30,931 nt of DNA from JALRBM01 sp966186595 (GTDB lineage: Bacteria > Patescibacteriota > Saccharimonadia > Saccharimonadales > Saccharimonadaceae): contig CBIFWO010000009.1 in the NCBI GenBank assembly GCA_966186595.1, positions 1-30,931 of the forward strand, written 5' to 3'. Shown here piece after piece: positions 1 to 6,597 of the stretch. Below the pieces are notes generated by a model, which saw only the letters and a list, made by a program, of their open reading frames with translations, was not told where the DNA came from and did not search any database. Made by a program: the position numbers and the translations under genes. Each line of letters begins with the position of its first letter. The first letter of the stretch is position 1.

Positions 1-278
1 GTTTATATCCGGTATGGACGTCAGGAAATTTGAGAGGATCTACCCCTAGTACGAGAGGACCGGGGCGGACGAACCTCTGGTGTATCGATTGTGGCCACCT
101 GCTGCATTGTCGAGTAGCTATGTTCGGTCTAGATAAGCGCTGAAAGCATATTAAGCGCGAAACTAACCTCAAGATAAGATTTCCCTATGAGGACACTGAA
201 AGACGATCAGTTTGATAGGTGCAAGGTGGAAGTGCGGCAACGCATGGAGCCGAAGCATACTAATAGTCCCATTGCCTT
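1..278 (+). rRNA. 23S ribosomal RNA, 3' end (partial)
   Basis: The window opens inside the 23S gene. The sarcin-ricin loop sequence AGTACGAGAGGACC lies near 49-62, followed by the conserved domain VI segments GCTGAAAGCAT (about 139-149) and the terminal region around CATACTAATAG (256-266). The 5' part is outside the window. The 3' boundary is estimated by alignment in memory with E. coli 23S and could be off by about 10 nt. Confidence 0.96.
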
Positions 279-475
279 TTTATGTCCTTGTCACCTGCGT
301 TAATACTTGTATTGACAGGGGTGATGAGGTAGACTTAACTAGTAATTGGTGGAGATCAACCACCATGTCAATCTTGAAAAGATTACATCAACCGTGCTTA
401 TGGACATCGAAGTAAGGTTTTGCGGGTAGCTCACTGACGATTTTTATCAGTTTGAAGCATGCCGACAAACCTTAC
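279..475 (+). other. 23S-5S internal transcribed spacer with processing stems
   Basis: No tRNA gene is visible in this spacer. It contains nested inverted repeats: ATTGACA at 311-317 pairs with TGTCAAT at 366-372, and enclosed in it TGGTGG at 347-352 pairs with CCACCA at 360-365. A second 13-bp perfect inverted repeat joins CGAAGTAAGGTTT at 408-420 to 467-479, reaching into the 5' end of the 5S. These are plausible RNase III or maturation structures; that role is inferred from position. Confidence 0.6.
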
Positions 476-584
476 TTCGGTGCCCATGGCGCTGAGGAAA
501 TACCTGTTCCCATTCCGAACACAGAAGTCAAGCTCAGCAGCGGCGATTATACTGCCAAAAGTGGGAAACTAGCACGGTGCCGAA
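476..584 (+). rRNA. rrf: 5S ribosomal RNA
   Basis: The 5S core is recognisable from CCATTCCGAACACAGAAGTCAAG near 510-532. The ends form the expected terminal helix: TTCGGTGCC at 476-484 pairs with GGTGCCGAA at 576-584 (two G-U wobbles). The length of about 109 nt is slightly short for a 5S. It directly precedes a strong terminator, so this is the end of the rRNA operon. Confidence 0.93.
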
Positions 585-588
585 TTAT

Positions 589-626
589 AAAGAGACCATC
601 CGAATAGGATGGTCTCTTTCTTTTTG
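589..626 (+). terminator. rRNA operon intrinsic terminator
   Basis: A perfect 13-bp stem (AAAGAGACCATCC at 589-601, GGATGGTCTCTTT at 607-619) with a 5-nt loop is followed by a T-rich tract (617-625). It sits 4 nt after the 5S gene. Confidence 0.93.
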
Positions 627-696
627 CTGATATCGCGCAAAGATCGTCTAGCCCCTGAATAGGAAGTCTTCTCTCTTTTGACATCAATGGCCATGG

Positions 697-702
697 TAAA
701 AT
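697..702 (+). promoter_or_regulatory. Extended -10 promoter of the M14 peptidase gene
   Basis: TAAAAT at 697-702 is preceded by TG one base upstream (694-695), an extended -10. The ATG at 711 is 8 nt downstream, so transcription would begin at or within a base or two of the start codon. A TTGACA at 678-683 is too close (13 bp) for normal -35 spacing. Confidence 0.55.
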
Positions 703-710
703 GGTTATGT

Positions 711-2630
711 ATGCCGAACAAGCAGACATTACAACGATGGCGTAAAAAAATACAGCAATTACCTCTAGCAATCACTATCCCCTCGGCTGTTTTTATTTTT
801 CTTGCTACATTTTATTCCCTAGCATTTTTTATCGATAAGCAAGTCACTTTTTCCTTTGCTGGACCTACCTGTGTGCGACAATTGACGCTTTTCCCTGGCC
901 TTCAAAGTATCTCAGGGGAGAGCAACTACTCGGCAAAAGTTGCCGACAAAATAACGGTAGGAAGCGTCACTGTCGCTGCCTTTTCTATGTGTTTTACACC
1001 TGAAAAAGCTCCACTTTCAGGTGAATCGAGGGTGAGCACTGCACCTTTCGGGGGATGGCTCGCACGTAAAACATTTACTATTAAAGTCGGCGCGTCGCCA
1101 GTGGCAAATTTGGATGCGCTGGGGAAGCCAGTACCGGTCTCAAGGCCTTTGACGCTGGAATTAAGTGAAACAGATAAGGTTTTCTCGTATAAGCTGAAAA
1201 TTGGTGACAAACGAGCTGACTGCAAACCACTCCAGTCAAAGCTATCGTGCGCCGTTGATAAGGTGGATCTCATCCAGGGCCAGACATATCCGGCAGAGTT
1301 AGAGCGTTACTTTGACGGCGCAAAAGTTGAGAGTGTCGCTAAGAGAGATATGGCCACTCTGCCAGCGGCTAAAGTGATGGATAGTTCAATCAAGGTAGGC
1401 GAGACGGTCTATGCCAAACCTAAAACGGCTAGCGTTACCTTTGATAAAAAGATTGCGCAAGCCTCGCCGACGCTTTATCGCATAGAGGGTGAGAAGCGAA
1501 CAGCAGTGGCGACAACGGTGAAGGTTACTGATATGACTCTGGAAGTAAGCTTTACTGAGGATTTGCCCCGCTCGGCCGACTTCGAACTTGCTATCGATAA
1601 GGTTGTCGCGACAGATGGCAGTGGCCTGGACGAGGCATATCGGATACCGTTTAAGATGTCCGGAGGCCCTAGGGTAATGGGTGTGAGCGTCGGAACAGTA
1701 AGTGTCCCCCTTGGTGCGACGGCAGTTATCTCTTTTGATCAACCCCTTTCAGAAAAACAGGATATTGGGAAATTTGTGACACTTGGCGGAGGTGCAACGT
1801 TTGCCGGCAAGAAGAACAATCAACTATTCATTTCGCTGGCAAATGTGCCGAGGTGTGGAGACTTCAATATCAAACTCACCAATGATTTACAAAGTAACTA
1901 TGATATCGCAGGTAACTCGGCATGGAGTTTTGCTGGCCGCACGATCTGTCATTCAATAGGGACGATCGGATATTCAGCCAGAGGAAGGGCGATCAATGCC
2001 TACTATTTCGGAACGGGCTCGAGGACAGTGCTATTTACAGGAGCTATACATGGTAGTGAATTTAGCACGAAAAGTCTGATGGACCGCTGGATCCAGGACC
2101 TTGAAGCTAATGCACGTAAAATTCCGACGGACAAGCAAATAGTTGTTGTTCCGGCAATTAATCCCGATGGAATAGCATCTGGGTCACGCACAAATGCACG
2201 TAATGTTGATCTTAATCGGAATTTCGCCACCAGCGATTGGCGAACCGATGTTACAGATGTGAATAATCGACCATTCCCGGGAGGGGGCGGACCGTCACCA
2301 ATGTCCGAACCAGAGACTAACGCAATCGCGGCATTGGCGCGGCGATTACAGCCCCTGGTAATCCTTTCGTATCACAGTATCGGGGGTGTGGTAGCCGCCA
2401 ACCAGGCGGGTGGGTCGGTAGGTTTCGCGAGCACTTACTCACAACTGAGTGGGTATCGTAATACAACAGGACAGGCGGGCGATACATTCGAATATGGCAT
2501 TAGTGGAACAGCTGATGATTGGTATGCGGAAAACTTAGGTATCGCTAGTGTGCTTGTCGAGCTTGGCAGCCACAGCTATCATCAATTTGAACGTAACCAA
2601 CGAGCAATGTGGGCGATGGTGAACGGCTAA
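711..2630 (+). CDS. Membrane-anchored M14-family zinc carboxypeptidase with Ig-like domains
   Basis: This is a predicted exported metallocarboxypeptidase of 639 aa. The catalytic domain is C-terminal: HGSE (H447, E450) and H555 are the zinc ligands, NPDG is at 484-487, RNVDLNRNF near 497-505 carries the substrate-binding Arg/Asn, and E617 in VELG is the catalytic glutamate. The SEPET segment and overall form resemble MpaA-like peptidases that trim murein peptides at gamma-D-Glu-diaminopimelate bonds; that substrate is inference. Residues about 17-40 are one hydrophobic segment, so the protein is probably anchored and faces outward. The middle (about 220-420) looks like two SbsA/Big_5-type Ig-like domains. 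ATG 711 is chosen over TTG 678 because the promoter -10 lies between them. Next to a second secreted metalloprotease (2653) it suggests cell-envelope remodelling of self or of a host. Confidence 0.85.
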   Translation: MPNKQTLQRWRKKIQQLPLAITIPSAVFIFLATFYSLAFFIDKQVTFSFAGPTCVRQLTLFPGLQSISGESNYSAKVADKITVGSVTVAAFSMCFTPEKAPLSGESRVSTAPFGGWLARKTFTIKVGASPVANLDALGKPVPVSRPLTLELSETDKVFSYKLKIGDKRADCKPLQSKLSCAVDKVDLIQGQTYPAELERYFDGAKVESVAKRDMATLPAAKVMDSSIKVGETVYAKPKTASVTFDKKIAQASPTLYRIEGEKRTAVATTVKVTDMTLEVSFTEDLPRSADFELAIDKVVATDGSGLDEAYRIPFKMSGGPRVMGVSVGTVSVPLGATAVISFDQPLSEKQDIGKFVTLGGGATFAGKKNNQLFISLANVPRCGDFNIKLTNDLQSNYDIAGNSAWSFAGRTICHSIGTIGYSARGRAINAYYFGTGSRTVLFTGAIHGSEFSTKSLMDRWIQDLEANARKIPTDKQIVVVPAINPDGIASGSRTNARNVDLNRNFATSDWRTDVTDVNNRPFPGGGGPSPMSEPETNAIAALARRLQPLVILSYHSIGGVVAANQAGGSVGFASTYSQLSGYRNTTGQAGDTFEYGISGTADDWYAENLGIASVLVELGSHSYHQFERNQRAMWAMVNG

Positions 2631-2639
2631 GTTCTCCTG

Positions 2640-2645
2640 TACAAT
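2640..2645 (+). promoter_or_regulatory. -10 element for the DUF3152 gene
   Basis: TACAAT ends 7 nt before ATG 2653 and starts 10 nt after the upstream stop, so the transcript would be leaderless. No Shine-Dalgarno is present between the genes. Confidence 0.5.
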
Positions 2646-2652
2646 AAGCAAT

Positions 2653-3366
2653 ATGTGTTTGATGTGTTCAGTGGTATATACGGCGACAAGTTTAGCGCTT
2701 GTGACTGGAGTTCCGAGCCTAGCTTCCACGCAGCTGACGACTCAAGTCTCGGAGGTCAAAACATTACGGACCCTTCCGCTGGCTTTAGAGGCGGTGAAGC
2801 TGCCTGCGATTAAGGATCCAGGGTGGCTGGTCCAGCAAAAGGCCGCGGAAGCGGCGGCTAAGAAATCGCAAGTAAAAGTTGTGACATATGACGTTATGAC
2901 CAGAGGTGTCATCACGGCAGATGTGGCGGAGTTTAAGGCACAGGCTAACGCGACGCTCAACGATGGCCGGGGATGGGCCCGTATGGGGGTGTCGTTTGCA
3001 GAAGTCGCAAGTGGTGGTATGTTTACCCTGGTCCTTAGTGAGGCTAGTCAACTGCCAACTTTTTCGTCGGGATGTGGGGTTGAATATAGTTGTCGAGCGG
3101 GTCGTTACGTCATTATTAACCAGGACCGATGGCTTACGGCCACGCCGTCCTGGAATAACGGGGGTGGAACTTTGAGAGATTATCGGCACATGGTGGTCAA
3201 CCATGAAACGGGGCATTGGCTGGGTCATGACCATGAGAGCTGCTCTGGGGCGGGCAATCCAGCGGCCGTGATGCAACAACAGTCCATTAGCCTACAGGGG
3301 TGCACATTTAATCCTTGGCCGCTTGCAAGCGAATTGTGGTCTACGCAGCTAGGAATTAAACGATGA
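2653..3366 (+). CDS. Secreted DUF3152-type zinc metalloprotease
   Basis: This 237-aa protein carries HETGHWLGHDH at 184-194, a metzincin-like HExxHxxGxxH site (H184, H188, H194 as ligands, E185 catalytic), followed by C197, a QQQS segment, a second C in LQGC, and NPWP. This pattern matches DUF3152, a family best known from Actinobacteria; the family call is from memory of the motif. The N-terminus (about 5-26) is hydrophobic and ends near a possible signal cleavage at SLAST, although the usual positive charges are missing. Two cysteine pairs (141/147 and 197/216) could form disulfides outside the cell. Its stop overlaps the next start (ATGA at 3363-3366), so translation is probably coupled to the coiled-coil membrane gene. 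Substrate unknown. Confidence 0.8.
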   Translation: MCLMCSVVYTATSLALVTGVPSLASTQLTTQVSEVKTLRTLPLALEAVKLPAIKDPGWLVQQKAAEAAAKKSQVKVVTYDVMTRGVITADVAEFKAQANATLNDGRGWARMGVSFAEVASGGMFTLVLSEASQLPTFSSGCGVEYSCRAGRYVIINQDRWLTATPSWNNGGGTLRDYRHMVVNHETGHWLGHDHESCSGAGNPAAVMQQQSISLQGCTFNPWPLASELWSTQLGIKR

Positions 3367-4145
3367 GGCATCTTACTTCTGGGTTGAAGCCATTTTTGCA
3401 GAGCCATAAGAGGCTAGCGATCGTTTCTGTAGTAGTGTTTTCTGTCTTATTGTTTGGAGGCCTGTACGGTGCTTGGAGCTTTCTGGGGTGGCAGGCATAT
3501 GAGCAGCGCACTGGTCAGTCGCTGAGCAATATTCATGCTCGGCTGGATCAGGCGCTCAAGTTAGAGGTAAAAGACGGTAAGATGCGTTCCGCCAAGTTGA
3601 CAGCGCTTGAGAAAACTAAAACCGACGTCGAACAATATAAGAAGGATTGTCAGCCAGGGGTATTACTAGCGTGGCAGACCTCTTTTGAAGCAGCAAAAAA
3701 GCTAAAAGATAAGTGTGATGCTGTCGCATCATCACTAGCGCAGCTTCAGAGCGATCTAGAGAGAATCGTTGCATATTTAAGAGATGAGTCGCTTATAGCT
3801 GCTCTACTCCGGCCTCTCGATGAGACAGCAAACCTGGACGAAACCAAATGGCAGCAAGTCAGTGATACCTGGCAGCAAGTAAGAGAGAAAACGGGTGAGG
3901 CAACGGTTGGTAATGCGTTTAAGCCGGTTCATGAGGTCGTAAAAGAGCGACTCGCAGCTGTAGCAACCGCCTGGACGGGGCTTTTGGAGGCACATGATGT
4001 AAAGGATAAGGCACGTTTTGAATCGGCAACCGAGGGACTCATGCGGGCCTATGGAACGTTCAAAGCGACAGCAGAAGACACGGCCGGTGTGTATCAAAGC
4101 CTGGAGGATGCTCTGCAGAAAAGTTATCAGTTCACCTTTCACTAA
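3363..4145 (+). CDS. Membrane-anchored coiled-coil protein, unknown function
   Basis: I do not recognise this 260-aa protein. The N-terminus has a basic stretch then one transmembrane segment at about 18-38, including FGGLYGAWSFLGW, and the rest is almost wholly helical and charged, with heptad-like stretches at about 55-75, 105-140 and 160-250. Two cysteines (C97, C118) flank a central helix. The topology suggests a short cytosolic tail and a long extracytoplasmic helical domain. The ATGA overlap with the DUF3152 protease gene and the terminator straight after it make this the last gene of the M14-DUF3152 cluster, so it may scaffold or anchor the secreted proteases; that is inference from context only. 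Confidence 0.7.
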   Translation: MRHLTSGLKPFLQSHKRLAIVSVVVFSVLLFGGLYGAWSFLGWQAYEQRTGQSLSNIHARLDQALKLEVKDGKMRSAKLTALEKTKTDVEQYKKDCQPGVLLAWQTSFEAAKKLKDKCDAVASSLAQLQSDLERIVAYLRDESLIAALLRPLDETANLDETKWQQVSDTWQQVREKTGEATVGNAFKPVHEVVKERLAAVATAWTGLLEAHDVKDKARFESATEGLMRAYGTFKATAEDTAGVYQSLEDALQKSYQFTFH

Positions 4146-4154
4146 AACTATTAC

Positions 4155-4199
4155 AAAAATAATACGGCCCTTCTCGCAGATAAGGCCGTATTATTTTTG
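4155..4199. terminator. Bidirectional intrinsic terminator
   Basis: A 15-bp stem (4155-4169 with 4184-4198; GC core ACGGCC/GGCCGT, A/T flanks) is T-rich at the 3' side on both strands. It closes the protease cluster on the plus strand and could end minus-strand transcripts coming from the 4209-4250 region. Confidence 0.88.
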
Positions 4200-4208
4200 A
4201 ATCTAAAT

Positions 4209-4250
4209 TTAGGATTCAAACAGGTGCATATCAATCATATAGCACCTCCT
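4209..4250 (-). other. Candidate nine-codon ORF with strong SD inside a hairpin
   Basis: On the minus strand a perfect AGGAGGTG Shine-Dalgarno (4250-4243) is followed 4 nt later by ATG (4238-4236) and the tiny ORF MIDMHLFES, stop at 4211-4209. AGGTGC of the SD can pair with GCACCT inside the ORF (4247-4242 with 4227-4222), which would bury the SD and put the start codon in the loop. The bidirectional terminator lies 10 nt further on. No clear minus-strand promoter is seen, so expression is unproven. Confidence 0.35.
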
Positions 4251-4297
4251 GCATAAATGCAATGTATTAGAAAACATAAAAACCGCTTGTGTAAATA

Positions 4298-4326
4298 TTG
4301 ACAAAAAGCATAAGAAATGTTAATAT
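4298..4326 (+). promoter_or_regulatory. Strong sigma70-type promoter of the KGG protein gene
   Basis: Perfect -35 TTGACA (4298-4303), 17-bp spacer, -10 TAATAT (4321-4326). The leader is about 58 nt and contains a hairpin TGGAAC/GTTCCA (about 4361-4377) just before the SD AAAGGAG, so translation may also be tuned. Confidence 0.85.
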
Positions 4327-4390
4327 CTATCCCATACACATATCACGTGTGAGGTAAAAGTGGAACGTGAGGTTCCAAAGGAGTTTTAAA

Positions 4391-4648
4391 ATGGCAGGAA
4401 CAAAAGCAGGTGGCCGCAAGGCTGCCATGAAAAACCTAGCAAAAGACCCACAATTTTACGCTAAGATTGGCGCAAAAGGTGGTCGTAACGGAACAACTGG
4501 TGGCTTTGCTGCCAACCCCGAGCTCGCTCGTATTGCAGGCGCAAAAGGTGGTCGTATTTCACGCCGCCGCAAGGCTGTTGCCACGGTAACACCTATTATG
4601 GCAAAGAGCCAGGCTGACGATCAGGTCGTTCTCGACCAAGCTGCTTAG
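4391..4648 (+). CDS. KGG-motif general stress protein (LEA-like)
   Basis: This is an 85-aa basic, hydrophilic protein with the repeated signature of the stress-induced KGG family (GsiB/YciG/Con-10-like): GAKGGRNG near 28-35 and GAKGGRISRR near 50-59, preceded by a related GTKAGGRKAAM at the N-terminus. Such proteins are mostly disordered and are linked to desiccation, heat or general stress; the biochemical role is not defined. ATG 4391 is chosen because the SD AAAGGAG lies 8 nt upstream; the earlier in-frame ATG at 4367 has none and overlaps the leader hairpin. One of the strongest promoters in the window drives it and terminators flank it on both sides, so it is an isolated, highly expressed unit. 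Confidence 0.85.
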   Translation: MAGTKAGGRKAAMKNLAKDPQFYAKIGAKGGRNGTTGGFAANPELARIAGAKGGRISRRRKAVATVTPIMAKSQADDQVVLDQAA

Positions 4649-4664
4649 CCTTTAGCGAACAAAC

Positions 4665-4702
4665 AAACTAAATATCCGGTTTCAAAGCTGGATATTTAGT
4701 TT
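4665..4702. terminator. Bidirectional terminator between convergent genes
   Basis: A perfect 13-bp stem (AAACTAAATATCC at 4665-4677 with 4690-4702) has A/T runs on each outer side. It overlaps the last codons of the minus-strand metallopeptidase gene, so it serves both converging genes. Confidence 0.8.
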
Positions 4703-5155
4703 ACGGGAAAGTTTATATCGTCGCAGCGTACAGACCCGGGCGTCGTTAACCTTCCAGTTCCCTTGGCAAACGAGGCATTTATATTGATATTTTTTCGTTT
4801 GCATGCCAGTTGCCGAACAAGTGGGACAAATACTTCTGGCGTGGAGCCAGTCACGATAGGTATCGAGGGCGTCCTGGATTTCATTATCGTCAAGGGTAAT
4901 GCCATAGTGGGCAGATGATTGTTTAGCATGTTCCCACGCATCGCACTCCATTTCTATGAGTTGGATATCTCGTATGTAATCAGTATGCCCCAAGAGTGCA
5001 TGAGATAACTCGTGGAGAAGGTGATCTGGTTTGTCGTGTGGGTCAAAGTAAATAACTTTACTATCAGGTGACCATCTAAAGTGATCATCTGCAACGAATC
5101 GAAGATCAGGAAAATCTTTCGAGAGTTTAGCGGCGAGCAAGGTGGTCGATTGCAT
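4682..5155 (-). CDS. ImmA/IrrE-like metallopeptidase with C-terminal zinc ribbon
   Basis: The ORF contains HELSHALLGH, an HExxH zinc site with a third His in the style of ImmA/IrrE or M78 peptidases, followed by an acidic helix EMECDAW that could give the last ligand. The C-terminal third has CPTC...CLVC and a later lone Cys, a small zinc ribbon, unusual as a partner for this peptidase fold. Length is 157 aa from ATG 5155. Upstream in-frame ATGs (5170, 5182 and an alternative start at 5200) lie deeper inside the ROK gene and none has a Shine-Dalgarno, so the start is uncertain. It overlaps the ROK kinase gene by 29 bp and is likely co-translated. ImmA-type proteins often cleave a partner repressor; no such partner is next door. 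Confidence 0.75.
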   Translation of the reverse strand: MQSTTLLAAKLSKDFPDLRFVADDHFRWSPDSKVIYFDPHDKPDHLLHELSHALLGHTDYIRDIQLIEMECDAWEHAKQSSAHYGITLDDNEIQDALDTYRDWLHARSICPTCSATGMQTKKYQYKCLVCQGNWKVNDARVCTLRRYKLSRKLNIQL

Positions 5156-5942
5156 AGTAGTAACATCCATAGGCAACTGCATATTCGGGGTGCTTGGCAC
5201 GTATGATTCTGGGGGCGGGGATATGAGGTGGAAGCTTTTCGCGGAGGATGGCTTTTAGCTGCGTGCCGTATTTGTCGAAATGCGTACCAATACTCCCACC
5301 GAGAACAATAACATCAGGTTGTAAGAGGGGAATTGTGGCCAGGAATCCACGGCTAATTCTATCCGCGATTTGGTGCCATGTACGTTCCGAAGTAATGTCG
5401 CGTGCGTATTTGCGATATGTTTCGAAGATTGCTTTTCCGGAGGCGAAGGACTCCCACTCACGTACGACTCCGTCAAATTCCACCAAGGCCCGTCCACCCT
5501 CGCTGTATCGCAAGCCCGAATCGATATGACCATTGGTGATAATGCCCGTCCCAATCCCTGTGCTAATCGTCACATAAAGTACCGATTGTGGCATGGGATC
5601 GAGCGCTCTTGTCTCGGCGAGACCCGCCAGGTTGGCATCGTTCTCGATGAATATGGGCGTATTGCCTAGTACGCCAGAGAGGGCCCTCTGGGCATGAAAG
5701 TTTTTCCAACCCAGGTTATTGCACCATACTGCCACCCCATCCTTGATAATTCCAGGAAGGCCAACGACGATTGCCTCAACGGGATGTTCGTCGTAATGTG
5801 CATCGATAGTTTTGCGAAGTATTCTGGCATACTCCTTCTCATCCTTTGGAGTGGGGAACTTAATAACTTCGCCCATTTTACCGTCACGTCCAAACGACGT
5901 CACGAGCGTCTTCGTTCCTCCTGTATCGACTGCCACTAGCAT
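5127..5942 (-). CDS. ROK-family sugar kinase (glucokinase-like)
   Basis: This 271-aa protein has the ATPase fold motifs of ROK kinases: DTGGTKT at 6-12 (phosphate 1), the catalytic aspartate in ENDANLAGLAE (about 122-132), TGIGTGI near 150-156 (phosphate 2), and VLGGSIG near 226-232 (adenosine loop). The usual CxCGxxGCxE zinc loop after the EGG segment is absent; that stretch instead reads EGGRALVEFDG without cysteine. The sugar is unknown: glucose, N-acetylglucosamine and N-acetylmannosamine kinases all belong here. ATG 5942 is chosen because a TACACT -10 lies 6 nt upstream; the longer in-frame extension to 6008 would run through the divergent rdgB gene. Confidence 0.87.
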   Translation of the reverse strand: MLVAVDTGGTKTLVTSFGRDGKMGEVIKFPTPKDEKEYARILRKTIDAHYDEHPVEAIVVGLPGIIKDGVAVWCNNLGWKNFHAQRALSGVLGNTPIFIENDANLAGLAETRALDPMPQSVLYVTISTGIGTGIITNGHIDSGLRYSEGGRALVEFDGVVREWESFASGKAIFETYRKYARDITSERTWHQIADRISRGFLATIPLLQPDVIVLGGSIGTHFDKYGTQLKAILREKLPPHIPAPRIIRAKHPEYAVAYGCYYYAIDHLARR

Positions 5943-5948
5943 GTTTCT

Positions 5949-5972
5949 AGTGTAGCATGGTTGGTTTATACT
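5949..5972. promoter_or_regulatory. Back-to-back divergent -10 elements (ROK kinase / rdgB)
   Basis: Only 37 bp separate the two divergent start codons. Minus-strand TACACT (5954-5949) is 6 nt from ATG 5942, and plus-strand TATACT (5967-5972) is 7 nt from ATG 5980. Each -35 region would fall next to or inside the opposite gene. Both transcripts would be leaderless. Confidence 0.6.
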
Positions 5973-5979
5973 GAGGTTT

Positions 5980-6540
5980 ATGAAAGATCTTACTTTAATC
6001 ACCAGCAATCCTGGAAAAGCTAAGGAGTTTTCACAGCTGCTTGGTTTTGAAGTGCGAACCGAAAAGCTGCCACTTCCTGAAATTCAATCAACAGACGTAG
6101 AAGAGGTGGCCATTCTAAAGGCAGAGACGGCCTATGCACATCTCAAGCGGCCAGTGTTCGTGGATGATACGGGTCTTTATATTCATGCCTGGGGGCAGCT
6201 GCCAGGTGCCTTGATTGCCTGGTTTCTGGATAATGTGGGGAATGAAGGTATTTTGAAAATGCTCCATAGTTGGGATAAGCGGGACGCCACAGTAAAGACG
6301 GCCTTAGGCTACTGTGACAGTAATGGTGCTCGGGTGTTTGTTGGTGAGCTCCCCGGTACTATTGCCCATTCAATTCAAGGTAAAAATGGGTTTGGGTATG
6401 ATCCGATTTTCATTCCAAAAGGGCAAGGAAAAACGTTCGCGGAAATGACCCAAGACCAGAAAAATGTCGTATCCATGCGTGCAGTAGCTGCGCTACGCCT
6501 CCGTGATTATTGGAATTTAACCCAGCCACATCGGCCCTAA
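5980..6540 (+). CDS. rdgB: XTP/dITP diphosphatase (RdgB/HAM1)
   Basis: This enzyme hydrolyses dITP, ITP and XTP to monophosphates, removing deaminated purines from the nucleotide pool. At 186 aa it is normal length for the Ham1 family. Motifs: TSNPGKAKEF at 8-17 (nucleotide-binding SNxxK), FVDDTGL at 60-66 (metal-binding acidic loop), GFGYDPIF near 136-143, and the late KNVVSMRA stretch that corresponds to the conserved K-x-S-x-R segment. The start is fixed by the promoter: TATACT 7 nt before ATG, with no Shine-Dalgarno. The divergent neighbour is the ROK kinase. Confidence 0.92.
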   Translation: MKDLTLITSNPGKAKEFSQLLGFEVRTEKLPLPEIQSTDVEEVAILKAETAYAHLKRPVFVDDTGLYIHAWGQLPGALIAWFLDNVGNEGILKMLHSWDKRDATVKTALGYCDSNGARVFVGELPGTIAHSIQGKNGFGYDPIFIPKGQGKTFAEMTQDQKNVVSMRAVAALRLRDYWNLTQPHRP

Positions 6541-6541
6541 G

Positions 6542-6571
6542 TTGCAAATCCCTCTTAAACATGGGTATAAT
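6542..6571 (+). promoter_or_regulatory. Promoter of the LPVTG surface protein
   Basis: TTGCAA (6542-6547), 18-bp spacer and a consensus TATAAT (6566-6571). Transcription would start near 6578, either at a GTG (6580) or 20 nt before ATG 6598. Confidence 0.8.
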
Positions 6572-6597
6572 AGCTAAAAGTGAAAGAGAGGGAGCGT

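Noticed and set aside
212..415. ORF of 67 codons on the plus strand at the window start
   Set aside because: Lies over the 23S 3' end and the spacer; no promoter or SD, so it is chance reading frame in rRNA.
278..475. tRNA gene in the 23S-5S spacer
   Set aside because: No cloverleaf with a TTCGA-type T-arm and acceptor pairing could be built.
678..710. TTG start extending the M14 peptidase by 11 residues
   Set aside because: It would start upstream of the likely -10 and has no SD; ATG 711 fits the promoter.
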